Source: CAWDLX01 sp963753485 (GTDB lineage Bacteria > Actinomycetota > Actinomycetes > Mycobacteriales > Micromonosporaceae). Taken from it: 64,000 bases of DNA. The translations under genes and the position numbers were made by a program. Positions 16,324 to 22,916 of this stretch are shown piece by piece (position 1 is the first letter of the stretch; each line of letters starts with the position of its first letter). The stretch lies in assembly GCA_963753485.1 (NCBI GenBank), contig CAVWCL010000008.1, positions 62,001-126,000 on the forward strand, written 5' to 3'. The notes beneath the pieces are model-generated. The model was not told the origin of the DNA. It worked only from the letters and a program-made list of their open reading frames with translations, and ran no database searches.

Positions 16324-16443
16324 GTGAAGAAGATCATAATATCTGCAGCGGCCAGCGCGATCATCAACTGCCTGGTCGGCCATCTCGTCGAGTGGTGCCT
16401 GTTCGAAGCGATGGGCATCAAGTGCCCAGGTCGCCGATCCTGA
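16324..16443 (+). CDS. Small hydrophobic peptide (39 aa), unlisted short gene candidate
   Basis: A GTG at 16324 follows GGAGGGG by about 9 bases. The product starts VKKIIISAAASAIINCLVGH and continues LVEWCLFEAMGIKCPGRRS: a basic start, a hydrophobic helix and three Cys. It could be a small membrane or secreted peptide. Toxin-like or signalling roles are conceivable, but nothing identifies it. The ribosome site and peptide-like composition are the only support. Confidence 0.4.
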   Translation: MKKIIISAAASAIINCLVGHLVEWCLFEAMGIKCPGRRS

Positions 16444-16621
16444 CGACCGACCTCAAGAAACGCGGGCGAGGAAGTTGCCGCTCGGGCCATCAACGGCCAA
16501 TAACCCAGGCCACCACGGGCATCGCGTGGTGATCGAGGACCATCACGACCAGCGCGACCACCGTCCTCACCTGTCCGATTCCCAAGCTGATGGTGGTCGG
16601 TTAGTCCATGGCGCCTACGTC
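16444..16621. other. Non-coding right end of the island
   Basis: No recognisable gene. A longer plus-strand frame runs through here into 17869, but it is the antisense shadow of the MOSC gene and lacks codon bias in this part. Confidence 0.5.
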
Positions 16622-16643
16622 GGTCTCAGTTTCAGTCTCATTC
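16622..16643. promoter_or_regulatory. Candidate integrase arm site, right end
   Basis: GGTCTCAGTTTCAGTCTCAT: two GTCTCA repeats, about 93 bases inside attR, in the same orientation and with the same spacing style as the left-end pair at 8066-8089. Confidence 0.5.
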
Positions 16644-16735
16644 GCCGGCGTTCGAGAGCGGTCGTGAAGGTCGGCAAGCACGACAAGACTCAGCTCACGG
16701 CCAATGACGCATCTCAGCGCATCACCGTATGCAGA

Positions 16736-16793
16736 CTTGGAAAGCGTGTTGGGATAACACCCTCACGAGTTCGAATCTCGTATCCTCCGCCAC
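16736..16793 (+). repeat. attR: duplicated tRNA-Ser 3' half
   Basis: 58 bases identical to 7957-8014 except one A for G. The D-arm and 5' acceptor strand of the tRNA are absent here (preceding bases are unrelated), so it is not a functional tRNA. It marks the right boundary of the element. Confidence 0.95.
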
Positions 16794-16807
16794 ACTTACC
16801 AGGGACA

Positions 16808-16840
16808 ACGCGGCGCCAGTCGATCGGACGGACGCCGCGT
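16808..16840 (+). terminator. Stem-loop after attR (original tRNA-Ser terminator)
   Basis: ACGCGGCG (16808) pairs with CGCCGCGT (ending 16840). It sits 15 bases after attR, where the pre-integration tRNA-Ser terminator should be. A related sequence (GGACGCCGCGTTCGCCGT) also follows the intact tRNA at about 8048-8066, suggesting the element carries its own copy. Confidence 0.55.
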
Positions 16841-16999
16841 TCGCCGTCAGCTCCCGTCTCACTTGGGCAACCACGCTGGCGCCGGCACTACTCCCACAGT
16901 GCCCGGTACCGGCCCGACCACTCATCGATCTCGGCGGTGATCTCAACTCCAGTCTCGTTCGCCTGGATGCGGAGTCCCACGTCCGCCACCCGCCCCGGC

Positions 17000-17671
17000 T
17001 CAGCCGGGTGTATCGAGCAGGCTGAGTCGCCGGCGGACCTTCTCTCGCAGTTCCTCGGGCGCGTCGTCGGCCTCCAGGAGTCGCGGCAGCAACTCCGGCT
17101 GGAAGGTCCACGCCCGGAATCCTTCGGCTATGCTCACTCCGTGCTGCGGGCGGTGAATCACCGTGACCACATCGCCAGTCCGCACATCACCCGGCTCGAC
17201 CACCCGCATGTACGCACCCGGACGGGCCACGTGGGTGAACCGCCGCACCCACTGCGGCAGCGCCATCTTCGCCTGGAAGGTCGCGCACGGGATGCGGGCG
17301 AACGTCGTCTGCAGCACCAGATCCGAGCCGATCCGCCAGCGCTCGCCGATGATGGCGTCGGTAACGTCGACTCCGGCCAGGGTGAGGTTGTCGCCGAACA
17401 GGCCATTGCGCAGCGGCCGGTCCAGCTCGGTCTCCCACCAGTCGTAGTCTTCCCGGGCGTAGGCGTACACCGCCTGGTCGTCGCCGCCGTGGTGGTCCAC
17501 GTCGAAGACCTGATCGCCCACGAGGCCGCTGCCCAGGCCCACGGTTTTCGGGCCCGGTGCTCGCACCGACACCGGGCCGTCGACCGGCTGCTTGTTGATG
17601 CCGGTCATGCCGACCGACTTCGCGGTGCTCAGCTCGGGGACGGCGAGGTTGACCGACAGGACCCTTCCCAT
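17000..17671 (-). CDS. MOSC domain protein (YiiM-like)
   Basis: A 223-residue protein of the MOSC/YiiM family. The conserved strand GLVGDQVFDVDHHGGDDQAV occurs at about 49-68, with GERWRIGS, and the MOSC cysteine is C129 (ARIPCATFQAK). The C-terminal 3-alpha domain is at about 165-220. MOSC proteins bind a molybdenum cofactor sulfur or act in detoxification of N-hydroxylated compounds (YiiM). This is a single gene in the core DNA just outside the island, with its own start and no obvious operon partner. Confidence 0.9.
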   Translation of the reverse strand: MGRVLSVNLAVPELSTAKSVGMTGINKQPVDGPVSVRAPGPKTVGLGSGLVGDQVFDVDHHGGDDQAVYAYAREDYDWWETELDRPLRNGLFGDNLTLAGVDVTDAIIGERWRIGSDLVLQTTFARIPCATFQAKMALPQWVRRFTHVARPGAYMRVVEPGDVRTGDVVTVIHRPQHGVSIAEGFRAWTFQPELLPRLLEADDAPEELREKVRRRLSLLDTPG

Positions 17672-17788
17672 CCCCCGAGCCTACCCAGGCCCTATCACGT
17701 GATCGCGAAGACTTGGTGTCGTCCGGCGTGCACCTACGCTTCGCGATCACGATGGCGCCGGGCCTGGGGCACAACGTGCGGAGTACGG

Positions 17789-17831
17789 GCGGTGGCGCGG
17801 GGATTCGAACCTCACGCGCTTTCGAGCAAGC
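17789..17831 (-). pseudogene. tRNA-Ser(CGA) 3'-half remnant
   Basis: 23 bases (17789-17811) match the 3' end of tRNA-Ser(CGA) at 18776-18798 exactly. Most of the variable arm is then missing, and the anticodon part CGCTTTCGAG resumes. There is no acceptor or D-arm 5' half. It is in the same orientation as the intact gene 1 kb downstream, as expected for an att duplication. Confidence 0.75.
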
Positions 17832-17974
17832 ACCAGGTCCGCCCCGAACAGCGGTCTGGCAACGCATAGGGGGCTGTCTTACCGGGCGGGAAGGCCCCAC
17901 AGATTACGGACGCAGGGTATAGCCTGCGGCGGTTCAAGACTTTCGGTACTCATGGGGAGGGGACGGACGAGCCC

Positions 17975-18619
17975 ATGGTTGCTTACGCGGTTGCGCATCT
18001 GGACGACATCGAGGAATTCAACGACGCAGGCTGTCACTATCGGCCGATCCGGCACCACCTGGGCATCACGGCGTTCGGAGTGACTGCTTGGACGGCCCAT
18101 GCCGCGGGCGACCTAGTCATCAACGAACACGACGAGGGCGACCCCACCGCGGACCAGGAGCTCTTTCTCGTGCTGCGCGGTCACGCCGTGTTCGAGCTTA
18201 ACGGTGAACAGGTCGACGCGCCGGCTGGAACTGTCGTATTCGTCCCTCCCCGCACTCAGCGAACGGCCTCCGCCAGGCAGGACGGGACGACCATCATCGC
18301 GGTGGAAGGCACGCCTGGAAAAGCCTATGAGGCCCGTGGCTGGGAACTGTGGGCTCCGCTCGCCCCGCTCTATTTTGCGGGCGAGTACGCGGAGGTCGCC
18401 GATCGTCTGGGCGCCATTGTCGCAGCTTCTCCGCAGTACCCGATGTTGTTCTTTAACCTCGCCTGCTGCGAGAGCCGGTGTGGCCGGAAAGGTGATGCGC
18501 TCGACCACCTCCGGCACGCCATCGAGATGTCAGAGGAGTTTCGCGCTTCCGCGAAGACCGACTCCGATCTGGATCCGATCCGCGACGAACCCGCATTCCA
18601 GCAACTGATCAATGACTAA
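17975..18619 (+). CDS. Cupin-domain protein with helical TPR-like C-terminus
   Basis: A 214-residue protein. A cupin barrel occupies about residues 40-105 (VINEHDEGDPTADQELFLVL, then a GTVVFVPPRTQRTA strand pair typical of cupin motif 2). The C-terminal 90 residues (about 120-210) form helices resembling TPR repeats (FFNLACCESRCGRKGDALDH, then LRHAIEM). ATG 17975 has a strong GGGGAGGGGA site. It lies alone between the tRNA-Ser(CGA) remnant and the intact tRNA-Ser(CGA), so it may be cargo of a collapsed mini-island. Ligand unknown. Confidence 0.8.
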   Translation: MVAYAVAHLDDIEEFNDAGCHYRPIRHHLGITAFGVTAWTAHAAGDLVINEHDEGDPTADQELFLVLRGHAVFELNGEQVDAPAGTVVFVPPRTQRTASARQDGTTIIAVEGTPGKAYEARGWELWAPLAPLYFAGEYAEVADRLGAIVAASPQYPMLFFNLACCESRCGRKGDALDHLRHAIEMSEEFRASAKTDSDLDPIRDEPAFQQLIND

Positions 18620-18696
18620 GCCTGGAAGACGATCGAAGTCAACGTCCGCAAAGGCCGGCCCTCGACATCGTCCGGGTCGAGCCCCTGCCGCCCACG

Positions 18697-18720
18697 ACTG
18701 AGACCGAAACTGAGACTACG
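18697..18720. promoter_or_regulatory. AGTCTCA repeat pair beside tRNA-Ser(CGA)
   Basis: Read on the minus strand this is CGTAGTCTCAGTTTCGGTCTCAG, nearly the same as the arm-site candidates of the 8.8-kb island. It lies 57 bases from the tRNA 3' end, on the mini-island side. Confidence 0.45.
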
Positions 18721-18776
18721 ACCAGTTGCGCCGGGCTCACCCTGACGGGGAGCCCGGCGTTTGCCCAGGTAGTGCG

Positions 18777-18863
18777 CGGTGGCGCGGGGATTCGAACCCC
18801 GGGAGGAGTTACCCCCTCACACGCTTTCGAGGCGTGCTCCTTAGGCCACTCGGACACGCCACC
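18777..18863 (-). tRNA. tRNA-Ser(CGA)
   Basis: An 87-nt class II tRNA. The acceptor is GGTGGCG/CGCCACC, the D-region TCCGAGTGGCCTAAGGA, the anticodon stem CACGC/GCGTG with loop CTCGAAA (anticodon CGA), followed by a long variable arm and T-loop TTCGAAT. The discriminator is G and CCA is not encoded. A partial copy of its 3' half is at 17789. Confidence 0.96.
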
Positions 18864-18992
18864 GCCGAGTAGGGTACCCGACCTGCCCACCGGTCGTCCC
18901 ACAGGCATCTCGGGCCGGCCGGCTGAGCAGAACCCAACGACCGCCGCCGGACCAGGCCGCGGAGCTGGCCCGGGCGATGCCATGATCTACGC

Positions 18993-19700
18993 ATGAGTAC
19001 GCACATCGGAGCGCAGCCGGGCCAGATCGCCGAGCGGGTGCTGATGCCGGGTGATCCCCTACGGGCGAAATGGATTGCGGAGACGTTCCTGGACGACGCG
19101 ACCTGCTACTCGAGCGTGCGCAACATGTTCGGCTACACCGGTCGTTACCAGGGCGTGGACGTGTCGGTCCAGGGTTCAGGCATGGGTATGCCGTCCTGCT
19201 CGATCTACGCTCACGAGCTGATCAACGAGTACGGCGTGAAGACGCTCATCCGGGTCGGCTCGTGTGGCGCGCTCTCACCCGCGCTCCAACTGCGCGACGT
19301 CATCGCCGCGATCGGGTCATCCACCGATTCGGCGATGAACCGGATGCGGTTCGACGGTCTGATCGACTATGCGCCGGTGGCGAACTTCTCCCTGCTCCGC
19401 GCCGCAGTCGAGGCCGCCGAGCGGCGCGGCATCACCGTACACGTTGGACCGATCCTGGCCGCGGACGCCTTCTACACCGACCGGCCGGACCTCTACGACA
19501 CGCTCGCCGACTACGGGGTCCTCGCGGTCGAGATGGAGTCGGCCGCCCTCTACACCATCGCGTCCCGGTTCCAGGCCCGGGCCCTGACCCTGCTCACGGT
19601 CAGCGACCACATCCGAACCGGCGAGCACACCTCAGCCCGGGAGCGGGAGCAGACCTTCAGCCAGATGGTCGAGGTCGCCCTCGACGCCGCCATCGCCTGA
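18993..19700 (+). CDS. deoD: Purine nucleoside phosphorylase, DeoD type
   Basis: A 235-residue hexameric-type purine nucleoside phosphorylase that cleaves purine (deoxy)nucleosides with phosphate. Diagnostic segments are MSTHIGAQPGQIAERVLMPG, DPLRAKWIAETF, RVGSCGALS (phosphate binding), VEMESAALYTIA (ribose/base binding) and TVSDHIRTGE with the catalytic Asp. Length matches the E. coli enzyme (239). It is a single gene, followed 66 bases later by palindromic element A. It functions in nucleoside salvage in the cytoplasm. Confidence 0.97.
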   Translation: MSTHIGAQPGQIAERVLMPGDPLRAKWIAETFLDDATCYSSVRNMFGYTGRYQGVDVSVQGSGMGMPSCSIYAHELINEYGVKTLIRVGSCGALSPALQLRDVIAAIGSSTDSAMNRMRFDGLIDYAPVANFSLLRAAVEAAERRGITVHVGPILAADAFYTDRPDLYDTLADYGVLAVEMESAALYTIASRFQARALTLLTVSDHIRTGEHTSAREREQTFSQMVEVALDAAIA

Positions 19701-19765
19701 ACCTGAAGCCACCCGCCAGCCTCCCCGTCGCCCCGCCCCAGCCTCCCGTCGCCCCGCCCCAGCCT

Positions 19766-19832
19766 TCGTCGATCTAGGGCGTGCGCACGTGCTTTGATCT
19801 CTATTCGTACGCCTAAGCCCTAGATCCACGAG
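19766..19832 (+). repeat. Palindromic element, copy A
   Basis: Arms TCGTCGATCTAGGGC and GCCCTAGATCCACGA (one mismatch), with an interior containing CACGTGCTTTGATCTC. It lies 65 bases after the deoD stop. It belongs to a four-member family with copies at 20897, 28801 and 50396. Confidence 0.9.
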
Positions 19833-19918
19833 AAGCGGGGTTCGGGGGGCGCAGAGTTATCCACAGACCAGGACGCGGTTCTGCCCGCCGCCTCGCGAAT
19901 CGGCCACGATACCTATCC

Positions 19919-20821
19919 GTGGATGTCTATGATCTCGCCGCCCAGATCCCCGGCCAGCTCACCGGAGCAAGAACGGTTACCACCAGCGACCTCGGCCGGC
20001 GACGCCTGGACTGGATGGTCCGGACGGGACGGGCAACGCGCGCGCACCGCGGCACCTACCTCGTCGGCTCCGACCCCACCGACCTGCTCGACCGTGTCCG
20101 GGCCGCACTGGCCGTATGCGGGCCGCACGCGGTCATCGGCCACCACACCGCCGCCCTCCTGCTGGGGTTCGGCGTGCTCGACAGCGCCGCGATCCACGTG
20201 GTCGTACCGGCGGGGACGGCGTTTCCGCAGCGGCCTGGCATCGCCACCCACCAGTGCGTAGTGCCGCTGCCCGAGCCGGCCACGGTACGGGGCGTTCCGT
20301 GCACCCCGGCGGCCCGGTGCGCCATCGACCTGGCCCGCATGGTGCGCCGCCGCGATGTCCTCGCCGTGCTCGACGCGGCCCTGCGGACCGGCGCGTGCGA
20401 CGCCGAGTCGCTCAGCGCCGAGTTGGCCCGCCACGACCGGCTGCGCGGCATCAAGCAGGCCCGCGATCTGGTCCCGCTCGCCGACCCCCGAGCACCATGC
20501 CGCCAGGAGAGCCAGCTCCGGCTCACTTTGTACGAGGGCGGACTGCGTGGATTCCAGCCACAGTTCCCAGTGATGGATGACGGCTACGCACGGTACTACC
20601 TCGACCTCGCCGACCCGGTGACTCGCGTCGGCGTGGAGTACGACGGATCGTCCCATCTGGACCGCCAGCGGATGCGACGGGACCGCTTCCGGCACAACTG
20701 GCTGGACGGCCACGGCTGGCGGATGCGGTACTTCACCGACCGCGATCTGTACGGCGATCCGGCATCCATTGTGGACACTGTCCGCGCGGCCCGCCATCGC
20801 GTCACCGATCCATGGACCTAG
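19919..20821 (+). CDS. AbiEi-like N-terminal domain + DUF559/Vsr-like nuclease-fold protein
   Basis: A 300-residue protein. The N-terminus has an AbiEi-type winged helix (TVTTSDLGRRRLDWMVRTGR, then HRGTYLV) followed by the AbiEi antitoxin-like middle. The C-terminal 100 residues have a DUF559/Vsr-like PD-(D/E)XK fold: PQFPVMDDGYARYYLDLADP, VGVEYDGSSH and RDRFRHNWLDGHGWRMRYF. Such proteins are common in actinobacteria without a partner AbiEii toxin, and none is found here. The role is unclear: a conflict or DNA-repair nuclease is possible. The start codon at 19919 is GTG (GTGGATGTC). The gene is bracketed by palindromic elements A and B in opposite orientation. Confidence 0.75.
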   Translation: MDVYDLAAQIPGQLTGARTVTTSDLGRRRLDWMVRTGRATRAHRGTYLVGSDPTDLLDRVRAALAVCGPHAVIGHHTAALLLGFGVLDSAAIHVVVPAGTAFPQRPGIATHQCVVPLPEPATVRGVPCTPAARCAIDLARMVRRRDVLAVLDAALRTGACDAESLSAELARHDRLRGIKQARDLVPLADPRAPCRQESQLRLTLYEGGLRGFQPQFPVMDDGYARYYLDLADPVTRVGVEYDGSSHLDRQRMRRDRFRHNWLDGHGWRMRYFTDRDLYGDPASIVDTVRAARHRVTDPWT

Positions 20822-20832
20822 GCCAAGGTGAC

Positions 20833-20898
20833 ACCTAGGCCGTCCGTACCGGCGAAACCACGTTGACCTAGGCCGTCCGCACCGGCGGAACCACGTTG
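20833..20898. repeat. Two 33-bp tandem repeats
   Basis: The unit starts ACCTAGGCCGTCCG and ends CCACGTTG (20833-20865, 20866-20898; two differences). A third unit begins at 20899 and merges into palindromic element B (ACCTAGGGCG). Confidence 0.85.
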
Positions 20899-20957
20899 AC
20901 CTAGGGCGTAGGCACGCGATTGGAGATCATTCCATGTGCGTATGCCCTAGATCGACG
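20897..20957 (-). repeat. Palindromic element, copy B (inverted)
   Basis: The minus-strand reading has CGTCGATCTAGGGC, GATCTCCAATCG and GCCCTAGGTCA, matching copy C in order and spacing. The tadA stop codon TAG (20947-20949) lies inside its arm. Confidence 0.85.
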
Positions 20958-21435
20958 GGGGATGCGGGGAGGGGCGGCGGGGGGTGAAGAAGTCGCGCAG
21001 CAGGGCGGCACACTCGTCGGCCAGGACGCCGCCGTAGACCTCCGGCCGGTGGGTGAGCCGCGGATCGCGTACCACGTCCCAGAGCGAGCCGACCGCCCCG
21101 GTCCTGGGCTCCCAGGCGCCGAAGACCACGGTCGCGATCCGGGCCAGCACGGCCGCGCCGGCGCACATGGTGCACGGTTCGACGGTGACGACCAAGGTGC
21201 AGCGGTCCAGGCGCCAGGAGGCGACCCGCTGTGCCGCCCGGCGCAGGGCCACGATCTCCGCGTGGGCGGTGGGGTCGGCGGTCGCCTCCCGCTCGTTGCG
21301 ACCGCTGGCCAACTCGTGCCCGTCGGGGCCGTAGACAACGGCTCCGACCGGCACGTCGGGCGAATCGGCCGGCGGGGTGCTGGCCGCGATCGCCAGCGCG
21401 CGACGCATCCACGCCTCGTGCTGGCCGCGGGTCAT
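20947..21435 (-). CDS. tadA: tRNA adenosine(34) deaminase
   Basis: A 162-residue zinc deaminase that converts A34 of tRNA-Arg(ACG) to inosine. The zinc/catalytic motifs are HAE at 58-60 and PCTMC at 87-91, with the surrounding TAHAEIVALRRAA and EPCTMCAGAAV typical of TadA. ATG 21435 overlaps the TGA of the upstream partner gene (ATGA), so the pair is translationally coupled. The last codons and TAG stop fall within palindromic element B, so the C-terminal PPSI is encoded by repeat sequence. Confidence 0.95.
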   Translation of the reverse strand: MTRGQHEAWMRRALAIAASTPPADSPDVPVGAVVYGPDGHELASGRNEREATADPTAHAEIVALRRAAQRVASWRLDRCTLVVTVEPCTMCAGAAVLARIATVVFGAWEPRTGAVGSLWDVVRDPRLTHRPEVYGGVLADECAALLRDFFTPRRPSPHPPSI

Positions 21436-22007
21436 GCTTCGCGCAGTTCTTCGACCTCGTCCCCGCAACCGACACGCTGGCAGATCTCGGCGGTGATGTC
21501 GGCCGGGAGCATGCCCTCCTGCGTGCACAGCTCCAGCAGCCGCGCGGGCGGTACGCCGAGGTCGGCGAGCAGGTCAACGTCGCCGACCGGGTCGGCGTCG
21601 GCGACCGCCACGCCGGATTGGGCCACCTCCTCGTCCGGCTCGGCGACCTCCGCCTCCAGGTCCGCGCCGCCCGGCTCGGCCCGCTCCAACTCGGGCACGC
21701 TGAGATCGGCGGCCGCCAGCTCACCCGGTGGCCCACCCACCTCGTCGAGCAGGAGCGCGCCGAGGCGGGAGTCCTCGGCGAAGGCCGCGTCGGAGCCGAA
21801 GACGCGCAGGTCCTCACCCTGGTCGAGCCGGAGTATCACCAGGTAGGAATCGTCGGACTCCACGAAGAGCAGGGATACGTCCGCCGCCGGTGCGACATCG
21901 CGCAGCCGGTCGGCGACATCCTCGATATCGGCGGCGTCGGCCAGCGACACCTCCGAGGCCGCCCACCCAGCGGGGTCCTTGACCGCCGCCACCGCGAAAT
22001 ACAACAC
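21432..22007 (-). CDS. tRNA adenosine deaminase-associated protein
   Basis: A 191-residue acidic protein that starts MLYFAVAAVKDPAGWAASEV and has an Asp/Glu-rich middle. It matches the actinobacterial family annotated as a putative tRNA adenosine deaminase-associated protein, which always lies directly upstream of tadA. The stop overlaps the tadA start by ATGA. The biochemical role is unknown; an accessory role to TadA is inferred from fixed gene order. There are no membrane segments and no known catalytic motifs. Confidence 0.88.
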   Translation of the reverse strand: MLYFAVAAVKDPAGWAASEVSLADAADIEDVADRLRDVAPAADVSLLFVESDDSYLVILRLDQGEDLRVFGSDAAFAEDSRLGALLLDEVGGPPGELAAADLSVPELERAEPGGADLEAEVAEPDEEVAQSGVAVADADPVGDVDLLADLGVPPARLLELCTQEGMLPADITAEICQRVGCGDEVEELREA

Positions 22008-22118
22008 GATCCCCCCGGGATGAAGTGTTCGCTCGTCCGCCCCATTCTCACCGACGAGCCTTGCATGGTTTCACCGGACAGCCGAGTGAACGTCCACATT
22101 CCCCGACCATGACAACGA

Positions 22119-22186
22119 ACGATCAAGACCACCGGACGATCAAGACCAGTGGATGATCAGGAACCCCGCACGATCAAGACCAGCGG
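22119..22186. repeat. Four 17-bp tandem repeats
   Basis: Units start at 22119, 22136, 22153 and 22170 with consensus ACGATCAAGACCAGYGG. Further degenerate copies continue to about 22245 (AACGATCAGGACCGGCGG). They lie upstream of the tadA-partner gene (start 22007, minus strand) in a 250-bp gap. Confidence 0.9.
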
Positions 22187-22256
22187 ACGACCGCGCGAGC
22201 AAGAACGGCCAAACGATCAGGACCGGCGGACGGTCGCGACCTGCGGCCGGTCCCAC

Positions 22257-22430
22257 CTACCCGGCGAGGCGCCGCCATACCGCAACCACCTCGCGGGTGC
22301 GCCGGGCGCCGACCGGCCAACCGGTGCGGCGGCGTACCCGGGCAGCTCGGGCGAGCTCCGCGAGCAGCCGCAGGCGGCGGCGGTACCGTTCCGGGTCGGG
22401 CGGATCCAGATCGATGACGCGAGGGTGCAT
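22257..22430 (-). CDS. Small basic hypothetical protein
   Basis: A 57-codon frame starting MHPRVIDLDPPDPERYRRRL and rich in Arg and Ala (RTREVVAVWRRLAG at the end). Third positions are strongly G/C, as in core genes, and the composition looks protein-like rather than antisense. No family is recognised. The start region contains a 15-base tandem duplication (ATGACGCGAGGGTGC twice), giving two possible ATGs. Support is modest. Confidence 0.4.
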   Translation of the reverse strand: MHPRVIDLDPPDPERYRRRLRLLAELARAARVRRRTGWPVGARRTREVVAVWRRLAG

Positions 22431-22512
22431 GACGCGAGGGTGCCGGCTTGACGCTGCGCAGTCAATACCGATCACCACATGCAGCGCCGCCCCTACGGCT
22501 GGCTACGGTACG

Positions 22513-22866
22513 TCACCACAGTGGCCAACCGACCGTGATCCATTGTTCGAGGGTGACCGCCATCGCGATGGCCAGACCGACGCCGGTGGCGACGGCGACC
22601 CCGGCCGCGACCCCGCGGTCGCCGGCCCGGGCGAGCGCCAGCGCGGTGAGCCAGGCCGCGATCGACGCGACGATGCTCAACCAGACGTACGCCGCCACCG
22701 AGGTGCCGAGCAGGCCGATGAGCAACAGCCAGAGGCCGGCCACCGCCGCCCCGGCTACCCCGGCCGCCACCCGTGCCGGGTGCGGCTCCCGCCAGGTCGG
22801 TCGCGGCGGCCCGGACGGGAACAGACCCGAGGGCTCTCGCAGCTCCACGGTGAGCAGCCTAGCCAC
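22513..22866 (-). CDS. Small integral membrane protein
   Basis: A 117-residue protein. After a hydrophilic N-terminus (about 30 residues, WREPHPARVA) there are three hydrophobic helices, at about 33-56, 58-78 and 86-107. It starts with GTG 22866 or GTG 22848 (VELREPS). It diverges from tyrA (50-bp gap), so the two probably share a promoter region. The family is a conserved actinobacterial hypothetical membrane protein; no function is known. Confidence 0.7.
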   Translation of the reverse strand: MARLLTVELREPSGLFPSGPPRPTWREPHPARVAAGVAGAAVAGLWLLLIGLLGTSVAAYVWLSIVASIAAWLTALALARAGDRGVAAGVAVATGVGLAIAMAVTLEQWITVGWPLW

Positions 22867-22916
22867 CGCCGGCGCCCGGTACCGGCGGGTCCCGATGGGC
22901 GGCGACGCCCCGTAGG

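Larger units (their letters stand above)
7957..16793. mobile_element. Integrated element (AICE-like island) in tRNA-Ser(GGA)
   Basis: An 8.8-kb segment bounded by 58-bp direct repeats of the tRNA-Ser 3' half (7957-8014 and 16736-16793, one mismatch). Next to the left end are an integrase and an excisionase, followed by the C-terminal remnant of a RepSA-type initiator. That int-xis-rep order is typical of actinomycete integrative and conjugative elements such as pSAM2. No FtsK/TraB-type transfer gene is visible, so conjugative functions seem lost. Cargo includes Fic, an ATPase, a MerR-like protein and a tRNA-Thr. Codon and base use in fic and the ATPase is visibly less G/C-biased than in the flanks. 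Confidence 0.9.

Noticed and set aside
16736..16793. Second functional tRNA-Ser
   Set aside because: Only the 3' half is present; the D-arm and 5' acceptor strand are missing. It is the attR copy.
16475..17869. 464-codon plus-strand frame across attR
   Set aside because: Its body is antisense to the MOSC gene and it runs through the tRNA fragment; no motifs.
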